A program made the translations under genes and the position numbers. Below the pieces are notes generated by a model. It made no database searches. It worked only from the letters and a program-made list of their open reading frames with translations, and was not told the origin of the DNA. Shown here one piece after another: positions 24,765 to 32,769 of a DNA stretch of 64,000 nt (position 1 is the first letter of the stretch; each line of letters begins with the position of its first letter). Location: positions 3,084,178-3,148,177 of the forward strand of contig DS995276.1 of NCBI GenBank assembly GCA_000156115.1, in the 5' to 3' direction. Origin of the DNA: Rhodobacteraceae bacterium HTCC2083 (GTDB lineage Bacteria; Pseudomonadota; Alphaproteobacteria; Rhodobacterales; Rhodobacteraceae).

Positions 24765-25868
24765 ATGGCAGATTTTCCAATTAAGGGGCGTGGTTTTGCG
24801 CCTCAGGCTGGATCGTATCAAGCGTATCAAGGTTATCAACAGCCTCCCGTTCAATCCTCTCAGGCGGAACGCCCGTCCTCGGGCAATCCAGTGAAGGCCG
24901 TCGCTGCGTTGACTGGCGCGGGTCTGTCGCTAGCCATTGTTATCGGCGTTGGCGTTTGGAGCTATCAATTGATCGCACGCGATGTTGCTGGTGTTCCAGT
25001 TGTGCGCGCGGTGCAGGGTGAGATGCGTATCCGTCCCGCCGAGCCCGGTGGTGCCGAGGCGTTGAACCAAGGTCTTGCTGTGAACAACGTGGCTGCCGCT
25101 GGTGGCGCCGCTGGTCCGTCCGAGCGTATCGTGCTTGCTCCAGAACCCATTGATTTGTCAAACGAAGATACGGCTTTGATCGACCAGTTGGCGGCGGCTC
25201 AACCACGATTTGCTCCTGATGGTGGTGCGTCGACGGACGCTGATACTCGTGCCAATGGCACGCTCACCCTTACGGCTCGCGTCGGTGGGGACGTGCTTGC
25301 AACTGATCCTAAAATGGCCTCCATCGAAGCGCTTGCCGCGAAAATCGCAGCAGGGGCGACACCTTTGACCACGCAGGGTGAGTTCAAGACAGACCCAATC
25401 CAAACGTCTGCTGGGAATATGAAGACAGAAGCTGCGTCAATCCACCAAGTTTTGGCTCCCGTCGTTCTTAGTCAAGATGCGATTGCAACTAACATCCCTG
25501 GTGTAACGCTGTCCTTGCGACCTAAACTGCGCCCCCAAGGCGTACGCACCGCATCGTTGAATGTGCTTGATGCGACGTCAAGTGGCGTGAAGGATGTTGA
25601 TCCTGCAAGCATTCCCGCGGGTACGCGCCTTGTGCAGCTTGGTGCCTATGAAAGCCCTGAAATCGCGCGCAATGAATGGATGCGTTTCACAGCGCGTTTT
25701 AGTGACTATATGGCCGGAAAAGACCGCGTTGTACAGCGTGCAACAAGCGGCGGACGCACTTTCTACCGCCTGCGTGCGATGGGTTTTTCTGATCTTGGTG
25801 ATGCGCGTCGGTTCTGCTCGGCTTTGACTGCGCAGAACACGGACTGTATCCCTGTGGTGACACGCTAG
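24765..25868 (+). CDS. SPOR-domain envelope protein
   Basis: 367 aa. A short cytoplasmic tail rich in Gln/Tyr (QAGSYQAYQGYQQPP), one transmembrane helix (about residues 43-67, VAALTGAGLSLAIVIGVGVW), a long low-complexity periplasmic linker, and a C-terminal SPOR domain (AGTRLVQLGAYESPEIARNEW ... FYRLRAMGFSDLGDARRFC). SPOR domains bind denuded peptidoglycan at division sites. The stop TAG shares its last base with the GTG start of nagZ. Next to argS and nagZ this is a common alphaproteobacterial order. Confidence 0.9.
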   Translation: MADFPIKGRGFAPQAGSYQAYQGYQQPPVQSSQAERPSSGNPVKAVAALTGAGLSLAIVIGVGVWSYQLIARDVAGVPVVRAVQGEMRIRPAEPGGAEALNQGLAVNNVAAAGGAAGPSERIVLAPEPIDLSNEDTALIDQLAAAQPRFAPDGGASTDADTRANGTLTLTARVGGDVLATDPKMASIEALAAKIAAGATPLTTQGEFKTDPIQTSAGNMKTEAASIHQVLAPVVLSQDAIATNIPGVTLSLRPKLRPQGVRTASLNVLDATSSGVKDVDPASIPAGTRLVQLGAYESPEIARNEWMRFTARFSDYMAGKDRVVQRATSGGRTFYRLRAMGFSDLGDARRFCSALTAQNTDCIPVVTR

Positions 25869-26875
25869 TGGCACAGGGGGCCACGATACTTGGCTGTTCT
25901 GGCTCAACTCTAAGTGCGAGCGAGGCCAGTTTTTTTCGCGAAGCAGATCCCTTTGGTTTTATAGTTTTTGATCGTAACCTCGAAGATCATGATCAAATTC
26001 TGCACCTCTGCGAAAGCCTGCGCGATTGTGTAGGCCGTGATGCACCAATTCTAATCGACCAAGAGGGGGGCCGTGTTCAGCGTTTGCGTCCGCCGCTTGC
26101 GACGCAATGGTTGCCACCTTTGGACGATGTGAAGCGTTACGGTGCGAATGCACCCCGCGCGATGTATTTGCGTTATCGCATTATTGCGGATGAATTGATG
26201 CATCTTGGCATTGACGCCAATTGTGCACCGATGGTTGATATTGCCAGTGATGAGACGCATGAATTCTTGAAAAACAGATGTTATAGTAATGACTTACAAT
26301 CTGTTGTTGAGATCGGACAGGCAGTCGCAGGTGGCTTGATTGATGGCGGCGTTTTGCCTGTTTTGAAGCATATTCCGGGTCATGGCCGTGCGGTGTCAGA
26401 CAGCCACCTAGATTTGCCCATCGTCGATACCAACGATGAATTGCTGCGTCAAAACGACTTTGCGGCATTCGCGGCCTTGAACGATCTTCCGATGGGGATG
26501 ACCGCGCATATTACATACAGCGCATTTGATGATCGGCCCGCAACGCTCTCGTCGAAAATGATGGGGTTGATCCGCGCGGATATCGGCTTTGACGGGCTGA
26601 TCATGACGGATGATATCACCATGAAAGCCCTCGCAGGTTCCCTTGCGGAGCTATCGCGTCTCTCAATTGATGCGGGTTGCGATGTTGTTTTGCATTGCAA
26701 TGGCGACATGGGCGAGATGCAGGAGGTCGTTGAGGCCTCCGGCACGATGAATGCCGCCGCAATCCGACGTGGTGAGGCCGCGCTTGCGACCCGACATACA
26801 CCTGATCCTGTTGACATTTCCCATTTGCACGCGCAGCTTGAAGCGCTCGCAAATGAGGCAGGAAATGACGCCTGA
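25868..26875 (+). CDS. nagZ: Beta-N-acetylhexosaminidase (glycoside hydrolase family 3)
   Basis: 335 aa with a GTG start at 25868, overlapping the previous stop by one base. The GH3 NagZ signature is KHIPGHGRAVSDSHLDLP (His-Asp dyad of the catalytic loop), with the nucleophile Asp in LIMTDDITMKAL. It removes N-acetylglucosamine from anhydro-muropeptides during cell-wall recycling in the cytoplasm. IDQEGGRVQRL is the substrate-binding loop. scpA overlaps its 3' end, so the genes are translated as one operon. Confidence 0.95.
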   Translation: MAQGATILGCSGSTLSASEASFFREADPFGFIVFDRNLEDHDQILHLCESLRDCVGRDAPILIDQEGGRVQRLRPPLATQWLPPLDDVKRYGANAPRAMYLRYRIIADELMHLGIDANCAPMVDIASDETHEFLKNRCYSNDLQSVVEIGQAVAGGLIDGGVLPVLKHIPGHGRAVSDSHLDLPIVDTNDELLRQNDFAAFAALNDLPMGMTAHITYSAFDDRPATLSSKMMGLIRADIGFDGLIMTDDITMKALAGSLAELSRLSIDAGCDVVLHCNGDMGEMQEVVEASGTMNAAAIRRGEAALATRHTPDPVDISHLHAQLEALANEAGNDA

Positions 26876-27674
26876 CACCACAGAGACTGCCAAAGATTGG
26901 GACGGGGACGCGCAAGAGCGCTTGTCCGTAGAAGATCGCATGGCCGCAGAGGCGTTGATCGTCGATGTGGATGGCTATGAAGGCCCACTCGATATCTTGC
27001 TTTCTTTGTCGCGCACGCAAAAAGTTGATCTACGCAAGATCTCGGTACTGCAACTGGCTCGTCAGTATCTCTTGTTCGTTGAGCGTGCGAAGGAACTGCG
27101 CCTCGAACTCGCTGCGGATTATCTGGTGATGGCCGCATGGTTGGCCTTCTTGAAATCTCGCCTGTTACTTCCCCCTGATCCAACGGAAGAGGGGCCATCG
27201 GGCGAAGAGCTGGCCGCACATTTGGCGTTCCAGCTTGAGCGTTTGCAGGCCATGCGCGATGTCGCTGCTCGGCTCATGGCGCGGGATCGCTTGGGGCGTG
27301 ATTTCTTCGCGCGCGGAATTCCCGAAGTGGTAGAAAGGGTGCGCAAAGTGACCTATTCCGCTACGCTTCTTGATCTCATGCAAGGCTACGCGCGGATTAG
27401 AACCCGCGATGAATTTCGCCCCTTCGTTATGGATCGTGACGCGGTCTACACGATGGAGGAAGCGCTGGGGCACATGCGCGGCCTTATCGGCTTTGCTGGC
27501 AAATGGACGGATATTTCAAGCTACCTACCGGAAGATTGGCAGAAAGATCCTATCAAACGCCGCTCTGCGACGGCGGCAACCTTTGCGGCCTCGCTTGAGC
27601 TTGTAAAAGAAGGCAAGGCAGAACTTCGCCAATCGGGCTTGTTCGAGCCGATAGAACTAAGACGGAGAGAGTAA
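26865..27674 (+). CDS. scpA: Segregation and condensation protein A
   Basis: 269 aa, the kleisin subunit of the SMC-ScpAB condensin. The N-terminal SMC-neck-binding region is GYEGPLDILLSLSRTQKVDL, followed by ADYLVMAAWLAFLKSRLLLP; the C-terminal winged helix ends the protein. I chose the ATG at 26865 (MTPDTTETAK) with GAGG upstream; an ATG at 26853 is the alternative. It overlaps nagZ by 11 nt and is followed by scpB after 1 nt. Confidence 0.94.
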   Translation: MTPDTTETAKDWDGDAQERLSVEDRMAAEALIVDVDGYEGPLDILLSLSRTQKVDLRKISVLQLARQYLLFVERAKELRLELAADYLVMAAWLAFLKSRLLLPPDPTEEGPSGEELAAHLAFQLERLQAMRDVAARLMARDRLGRDFFARGIPEVVERVRKVTYSATLLDLMQGYARIRTRDEFRPFVMDRDAVYTMEEALGHMRGLIGFAGKWTDISSYLPEDWQKDPIKRRSATAATFAASLELVKEGKAELRQSGLFEPIELRRRE

Positions 27675-27675
27675 G

Positions 27676-28329
27676 GTGAGTGACACGCAAACGCCTGAGA
27701 TCGAAGACAGCCTCTTTGAAGCGCCACCCATTGCCGAACAAGAACGCATGGTCGAAGCGGTACTTTTTGCGAGTGCGGATCCTGTGACAATCGCTGAGCT
27801 GAATGCGCGTATGCCCCACGGCTGTGACGCGGGCGAAGCGCTGGTGCACCTACAAAAGCGTTATGAGGGGCGCGGCGTGCATATGATCAAAACAGGCAAT
27901 GCTTATGCAATGCGCACGGCAGGCGATCTGAGTTTTCTTATGCAAAAGGAAACCGTTGAGACTCGCAAACTGTCACGGGCCGCAATTGAGACATTAGCAA
28001 TTATTGCGTATCATCAACCTGTTACCCGCGCCGAAATTGAGGAAATTCGTGGTGTCTCCGTGTCGCGCGGCACGGTGGATCAACTGTTGGAAATGGAATG
28101 GATCCGTTTTGGCCGCCGGAAAATGACACCTGGGCGACCTGTCACCTTCGTGGTGACGCCCGATTTTCTGGATCAATTCGGCCTTGAAAGCGCGCGTGAT
28201 TTACCAGGCTTGAAAGAGCTCCGCTCCGCTGGTTTACTCGAAAATCGTCCACCACCGAGCTTAAGCGACGCGCTTGATGAAGAACGCGAAGACAGCGACG
28301 AAAACCAAACTGAGCTATTCGAGGAATAG
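27676..28329 (+). CDS. scpB: Segregation and condensation protein B
   Basis: 217 aa with a GTG start at 27676, one base after the scpA stop. It has two winged-helix domains: MVEAVLFASADPVTIAEL starts the first, and AIETLAIIAYHQPVTRAEIEEIRGV the second. ScpB dimers bind ScpA in the condensin complex that organises the chromosome. The acidic C-terminal tail (DEEREDSDENQTELFEE) is typical. Confidence 0.95.
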   Translation: MSDTQTPEIEDSLFEAPPIAEQERMVEAVLFASADPVTIAELNARMPHGCDAGEALVHLQKRYEGRGVHMIKTGNAYAMRTAGDLSFLMQKETVETRKLSRAAIETLAIIAYHQPVTRAEIEEIRGVSVSRGTVDQLLEMEWIRFGRRKMTPGRPVTFVVTPDFLDQFGLESARDLPGLKELRSAGLLENRPPPSLSDALDEEREDSDENQTELFEE

Positions 28330-28402
28330 TTTCACGATTTGCCCTGAAATCTGCACAATTCGCAGCTATAAGCTGTATCGAGGCAAATCGAAGGACAATA
28401 GT

Positions 28403-28516
28403 ATGAACATGAACCACATTATTAATATTGTGATACGCCGCGTAATGAGCATTGCAATCAACAAAGGCATCAATGCTGGCGTTGATCAAGTGGCGAAGAG
28501 AAAAAAACCGCGGTAA
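28403..28516 (+). CDS. Conserved-looking 37-aa small basic protein
   Basis: A tiny frame MNMNHIINIVIRRVMSIAIN... with AAGGA 7 nt before the ATG. The N-terminal 20 residues form an amphipathic or short membrane-associated helix; the C-terminus is basic (DQVAKRKKPR). It follows scpB by 73 nt on the same strand. I recall similar short proteins at this place in roseobacters but cannot give a function. Chance is possible at this size; the good ribosome site and clean helix argue against it. Confidence 0.5.
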   Translation: MNMNHIINIVIRRVMSIAINKGINAGVDQVAKRKKPR

Positions 28517-28669
28517 TACTAATCCTCGTCAATACGCAGATCTGCAACAAGTCAAGCAAAGCATGCTCCAAACAGCACGCTTGTCACGTAATATTACCAA
28601 GCTTTAAGCCTTTTTAGTCCTAAAATACCACGGGCATTGGATCTTGATGGACGGGGCGGAGCCCCTTCT

Positions 28670-28900
28670 TTACCGTTTCAAGCGCGCGGCACGTCCGCCT
28701 CTACGTCCTTTTGGGATGGACTGTCGTGATGGCAATTCATCCATGATCGACAATCTCGTTTCTCGGGTCATCTTAGACCAGCGCGATATTTCGTCGATTG
28801 AGCGGTTGCACCCTGTGCAGAGCCGTGTTTCTGGATGCACGACACAAATCTGAATACACGGGCTGTCAAGCTCGTTACGGCTCCAAATCTCATCACTCAT
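28670..28900 (-). CDS. DUF1289-family small cysteine-rich protein
   Basis: 76 aa. The family pattern is complete: DSPCIQICVVHPETRLCTGCNRSIDEISRWSKM, with four Cys (C-x3-C, C-x2-C) that may bind zinc or an Fe-S cluster. Function is unknown; members are common in proteobacteria. It overlaps ruvX upstream by 4 nt (ATGA), ending the operon ccmI-ruvX-DUF1289. Confidence 0.88.
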   Translation of the reverse strand: MSDEIWSRNELDSPCIQICVVHPETRLCTGCNRSIDEISRWSKMTRETRLSIMDELPSRQSIPKGRRGGRAARLKR

Positions 28901-29379
28901 ATTGCTGCTTCCCGTCTGATATGGCTCAATCGATCCAACGCGCCTTGCAGGATGTAAGCGGCCGCGACGTTGTCGATCACCTCTGCGCGGCGTCTGCGTG
29001 ATGCATCTGCTGCGAGCAGAGCGCGTTCTGCTGCGACGGTGGACAGACGTTCATCCCAATAGGTGATTGGCAATTCACTTTGACGCGCGAGATTGCGGGC
29101 AAAAGCGCGTGTCGATTGGCAACGTGGCCCTTCTGATCCATCCATATTGAACGGCAGGCCAAGCACAATTCCCCCAATGTAACGCGCCTCTATGATTTGC
29201 TCCAAACGCGCAGCATCGGCAGTGTATTTAGTGCGCTTGATTGTTTCCAAAGGGCTCGCTACGGACAAAAGCCCGTCACTCACGGAGACACCAATGGTTT
29301 TTGTACCAAGATCCAAACCGACCAGCGCGCGCGCGCGCGGCAATGCGGCGGCGAAATCGTCAATCGTTTCAAAGATCAT
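28897..29379 (-). CDS. ruvX: RuvX/YqgF-family Holliday junction resolvase-like nuclease
   Basis: 160 aa of the RNase H-like fold. Acidic residues sit in GLDLGTKTIGVSVSD, GLPFNMDGSEG, YWDERLSTVAAE and IDNVAAAYIL. YqgF proteins act in 16S rRNA 5' processing or on Holliday junctions. A 15-base pure GC/CG run (29325-29339) codes for the N-terminal Arg-Ala repeats. Both ends overlap neighbouring genes by 4 nt. Confidence 0.93.
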   Translation of the reverse strand: MIFETIDDFAAALPRARALVGLDLGTKTIGVSVSDGLLSVASPLETIKRTKYTADAARLEQIIEARYIGGIVLGLPFNMDGSEGPRCQSTRAFARNLARQSELPITYWDERLSTVAAERALLAADASRRRRAEVIDNVAAAYILQGALDRLSHIRREAAI

Positions 29380-30608
29380 TGCGTGATCCCCAATTTGCGC
29401 GCAGCACCGCGAACAATTGCCAAATCATTTGGTCGATCCCCGAACACATCTTTCGCATTCTGCCAGATCAACGCAGCCTGATCAGCCTCTCCCAAGACAC
29501 CAAGTGCGCCAATCAAGCGCGCCCATTCTTCTGCGCTACCGCCAGTTGTAGCAAGGCGATCTGACAGTCGATCCACCATACCACGGATCATCTCCGTACG
29601 CTCCTCATCACTCATAGTCTCAGCGTTTTCAATGTCTTCAACGTTTGGGCCCGTTAGGGACGTGTCTTTCGCTGGGGGTAGTTCGTATTTAACACCCGCC
29701 CGAAATGCGAGGTCTTCAATCTGTTCACGAATGGGCACAACCCAACCCTCGTCCCCACCACTGTCTTGGAGCAACTGCGCCCAAGCACGGAATGCAACAT
29801 CAGGGCGACCGACCTGCAACATCATCAAGCCGGAATAGTACCGCGCAACACCGTTCTTGGGATCAAATCGCAAAACGCGGGCCAAGGCACCTTCTGCCTC
29901 TGGTGACACATAGCCGCCGGCTGCGATGATAAGCATATCGGCGTAGGTCGCGTAGTCCTCAGCGTTTACTGTTGCGCCTTTAAGGCGGATCACATCAGCC
30001 TGTGCGGCATGGGCCGCCACTGCATTGCCCAAACGCATCTCGTGGGTTGCCAACAACGTAGCGCCTTGCAAATCGTCAGGGCGTTTTTCGACGGCTTCAC
30101 GAAGTTTCACGATCAATTCTGCATAGGTCTCTGGGGTGTCAGGCGCGATGACAAAGGGGGGTAAGGATGCCTCGGCTGTTGCTTGATCAGGTCGAGACGC
30201 GCGTGCATCGGCGGCCGCTTCAATGCGGGTGCTGAGCGCGAGATCGCCGTACCCCGGTGCACCTAAATCGCGATACAATGCAAAAGACCCGCCAATCAAA
30301 ACCGCAGCCAAGGCGCCGATAGCAACAAAGCGGGTGGCTTTCGGACTGCGCACATCGACGCTCTCGTCTTGAAGAGCTTTATCAGCGGTCAGAATACGGC
30401 GCGAAATTTCGGTCAGCACACGCTCTGCATCATCGCCTTTGATAACTCCGCGCTCGATGTCACGCTCCACTTCGGAAAGCTGATCTCGGTAAACGCGAAG
30501 ATCAAATTCTGCAGCAGGGCGCGCACCAAGATGTCCGCGCCACAGCGCCAGTGCGAGCAAGGCACAACTTCCAAGGGCGAGCGCCATCGTGATCAGCCAA
30601 AACGTCAT
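29376..30608 (-). CDS. ccmI: Cytochrome c-type biogenesis protein CcmI
   Basis: 410 aa. Two N-terminal transmembrane helices (MALALGSCALLALALW, and FVAIGALAAVLIGGSFALY at about residue 95) flank a cytoplasmic leucine-zipper-like loop (RVYRDQLSEVERDIERGVI). A periplasmic TPR domain follows (YAELIVKLREAVEKRPDDLQ, ARYYSGLMMLQVGRPDVA). CcmI presents apocytochrome c to CcmF/CcmH for heme ligation. The partners ccmE, ccmF and ccmH lie 30 kb away in this window. First gene of ccmI-ruvX-DUF1289. Confidence 0.92.
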   Translation of the reverse strand: MTFWLITMALALGSCALLALALWRGHLGARPAAEFDLRVYRDQLSEVERDIERGVIKGDDAERVLTEISRRILTADKALQDESVDVRSPKATRFVAIGALAAVLIGGSFALYRDLGAPGYGDLALSTRIEAAADARASRPDQATAEASLPPFVIAPDTPETYAELIVKLREAVEKRPDDLQGATLLATHEMRLGNAVAAHAAQADVIRLKGATVNAEDYATYADMLIIAAGGYVSPEAEGALARVLRFDPKNGVARYYSGLMMLQVGRPDVAFRAWAQLLQDSGGDEGWVVPIREQIEDLAFRAGVKYELPPAKDTSLTGPNVEDIENAETMSDEERTEMIRGMVDRLSDRLATTGGSAEEWARLIGALGVLGEADQAALIWQNAKDVFGDRPNDLAIVRGAARKLGITQ

Positions 30609-30884
30609 TGGACTTTCCTATCTGTTTCACTTCATCTAGTCTGAAAAACCTGCGAAAAAAAGAGGGCAGTCTGCAACCTCATGTCGCGGCTGCGGCTTTC
30701 GTCGAGAATCGCGCTGTCTGAAATCAATGGACGTCGCTAGAATCCTCGCTAAATAATAAGGTGGGTCGCAAAAAGACGCGTTTACGTCGCGGGGAGTATC
30801 CTCTTTTTTGTCATCCGCACCACAACCAAATGACAGGACGACTCTGCCGTCGCTCCACTTCGTTACTAGTCCAAGGGGCCATTC

Positions 30885-32129
30885 ATGAAGCGTTATTCAG
30901 CCTTTGCCATCGCACGCGAAGCCTTGCGTCATCACACTGGATGGGAGCGCGCGTGGCGATCTCCCGAGCCCAAAGCAAAATATGATGTGATTATAGTTGG
31001 TGCAGGTGGGCATGGTCTGGCAACCGCATATTACCTTGGCAAGAATTTTGGCATCACCAATGTGGCTGTCATCGAAAAGGGCTGGTTGGGCGGGGGCAAC
31101 ACAGGACGCAACACGACAATTATCCGCTCGAACTACCTGCAAGATCCGTCTGCGGCGATCTATGAGAAGTCGCGTTCCTTATACGAAACGCTCTCGCAAG
31201 ATCTGAACTACAACATCATGTTTTCTCCGCGCGGCGTTTTGATGCTCGCGCAAACCCAGCACGAAATTCGCGGCTACAAACGCACAGCACATGCGAACGC
31301 CTTGCAAGGCGTGCCGACCGAATGGATTGGCCCTGGCAAAGTCAAAGAAATTTGCCCGATTATTGAACTCAATGGCCCGCGCTATCCTGTGCTCGGTGGC
31401 CTATGGCAAGCACGCGGTGGCACCGCGCGTCATGATGCAGTGGCTTGGGGCTACGCGCGTGCGTGTTCTGACATGGGCATGGACATTATCCAAAAATGCG
31501 AAGTCACCAATGTGCGCACAGAGCGCGGCAAAGTCGTCGGTGTCGACACCACCAAAGGCGCGATTGATTGTGATAAATTGGGCGGTGTCGTCGCGGGTCA
31601 CTCGTCCGTGCTGGCCGAAATGGCAGGGTTCCGTTTGCCTATGGAAAGCGTGGCGCTGCAAGCACTGGTATCAGAGCCGATCAAACCCGCAATGGATATC
31701 GTGGTCATGGCTAACACTGTGCACGGATACCTGTCGCAATCTGACAAAGGCGAGATGGTCATTGGCGGCGGCACGGACGCCTATAATAACTACACTCAAC
31801 GTGGTTCGTTCCATCATGCGGAAGAAACCGTGCGCGCGTTGATCGAGACGTTTCCGATGTTGTCGCGTTTGAAAATGCTGCGCCAATGGGGCGGTATTGT
31901 GGACGTGACGGGCGACCGCTCGCCCATGCTGACGAAGACGCCTGTTGAGGGCATGTTCATGAACTGCGGTTGGGGTACGGGTGGGTTTAAGGCCATTCCG
32001 GGGTCTGGATGGGCTATGGCTGAGTTGATGGCGAAGGGGGAGTCTCCGTTGACGGATGAGTTCTCCATGTGGCGCTTCAAAGAAGGCAAGTTTATCGACG
32101 AGAGCGTTGCGGCTGGGGTGGCCCATTGA
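30885..32129 (+). CDS. soxB: Sarcosine oxidase subunit beta
   Basis: 414 aa FAD-dependent subunit of heterotetrameric sarcosine oxidase. The dinucleotide fold is YDVIIVGAGGHGLATAYYLG, and the substrate-site region YLSQSDKGEMVIGGGTDAYNN and GTGGFKAIPGSGWAMAEL is present. The enzyme oxidises sarcosine to glycine, producing H2O2 and, with tetrahydrofolate, methylene-THF. First gene of soxBDAG. A 310-bp gap before soxD is unusually long for this operon. Confidence 0.96.
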   Translation: MKRYSAFAIAREALRHHTGWERAWRSPEPKAKYDVIIVGAGGHGLATAYYLGKNFGITNVAVIEKGWLGGGNTGRNTTIIRSNYLQDPSAAIYEKSRSLYETLSQDLNYNIMFSPRGVLMLAQTQHEIRGYKRTAHANALQGVPTEWIGPGKVKEICPIIELNGPRYPVLGGLWQARGGTARHDAVAWGYARACSDMGMDIIQKCEVTNVRTERGKVVGVDTTKGAIDCDKLGGVVAGHSSVLAEMAGFRLPMESVALQALVSEPIKPAMDIVVMANTVHGYLSQSDKGEMVIGGGTDAYNNYTQRGSFHHAEETVRALIETFPMLSRLKMLRQWGGIVDVTGDRSPMLTKTPVEGMFMNCGWGTGGFKAIPGSGWAMAELMAKGESPLTDEFSMWRFKEGKFIDESVAAGVAH

Positions 32130-32191
32130 TGAATCGCGGTGAAAAATTCTTCGAAGAATTATACCAAGGTTTTTCGAAAACCATTGGTTCT

Positions 32192-32389
32192 TTAGCTCCA
32201 GCTGTCAAACATGAGCTTATTGCGCATTGCACCAGTGCTGCGCTCAAGTTCGCGGTCGGCTTCACTCATGCTTTTGGCAGCAAGGTTCAAATCATGCTCA
32301 AGCAGCACTTTGCCCTTGCGGCGTTCATAAATGGCGAGTCCGTCTCCAAGCACGAGCAGACGACCGAGAAGAAAATACAATACTGTCAT
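32192..32389 (-). CDS. Possible antisense small protein between soxB and soxD
   Basis: 65 codons on the strand opposite to the operon: MTVLYFLLGRLLVLGDGLAI followed by a charged helix (HDLNLAAKSMSEADRELERS). Base use at third positions looks more coding-like than the competing plus-strand frame 32129-32446, which starts on the soxB stop (TGATG) but has an implausible composition. Weak point: AAAGG is only 1-2 nt before the ATG. I cannot decide whether one, both or neither is real. Confidence 0.35.
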   Translation of the reverse strand: MTVLYFLLGRLLVLGDGLAIYERRKGKVLLEHDLNLAAKSMSEADRELERSTGAMRNKLMFDSWS

Positions 32390-32439
32390 GCCTTTGAAAT
32401 ACGCATGACCCCGTCAAATATCAAGATGGAGCACGCCCT

Positions 32440-32769
32440 ATGCTGATCCTAGACTGCCCCTGCTGCGGCGTAAGCGGCGAAGAGACGGAATTCCATGCAG
32501 GTGGAGAGGCGCATTTGAAGCGGCACTCTGTCGGCTCCACGGATGATCAATTCGAAGAATATCTCTTCATGCGCGAAAACCCCCACGGGGTTCATTTGGA
32601 ACGCTGGCGCCATAACAATGGTTGCGGCAAGTGGTTTCATGCGGCGCGCTGCACCACCACGCTTGAGGTGTTTGGCACCTACAGCGCGCAGACCTATGAA
32701 CCACCGCAAGAGATTAAAGACGCGATCAGCGCGCGCCGACCAGGATGGTCGTGGAGGAATTTCTCATGA
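32440..32769 (+). CDS. soxD: Sarcosine oxidase subunit delta
   Basis: 109 aa. Zinc-binding small subunit with CPCCGVSGEETEF at the N-terminus and a His/Cys pair later (GCGKWFHAARCTTT). The delta subunit binds Zn and stabilises the complex. It overlaps the soxA start (ATGA). Confidence 0.95.
   Translation: MLILDCPCCGVSGEETEFHAGGEAHLKRHSVGSTDDQFEEYLFMRENPHGVHLERWRHNNGCGKWFHAARCTTTLEVFGTYSAQTYEPPQEIKDAISARRPGWSWRNFS

Noticed and set aside
29325-29339. Alternating GC run in ruvX as a possible phase-variable microsatellite
   Set aside because: It codes in frame for a plausible Arg-Ala stretch at the N-terminus and is only 15 bases long. Dinucleotide slippage is possible but nothing suggests it.
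32129-32446. Plus-strand 105-aa frame in the soxB-soxD gap
   Set aside because: The start overlaps the soxB stop, but amino-acid composition and codon use look non-coding and it resembles no sox subunit. I preferred the minus-strand frame, also with low confidence.
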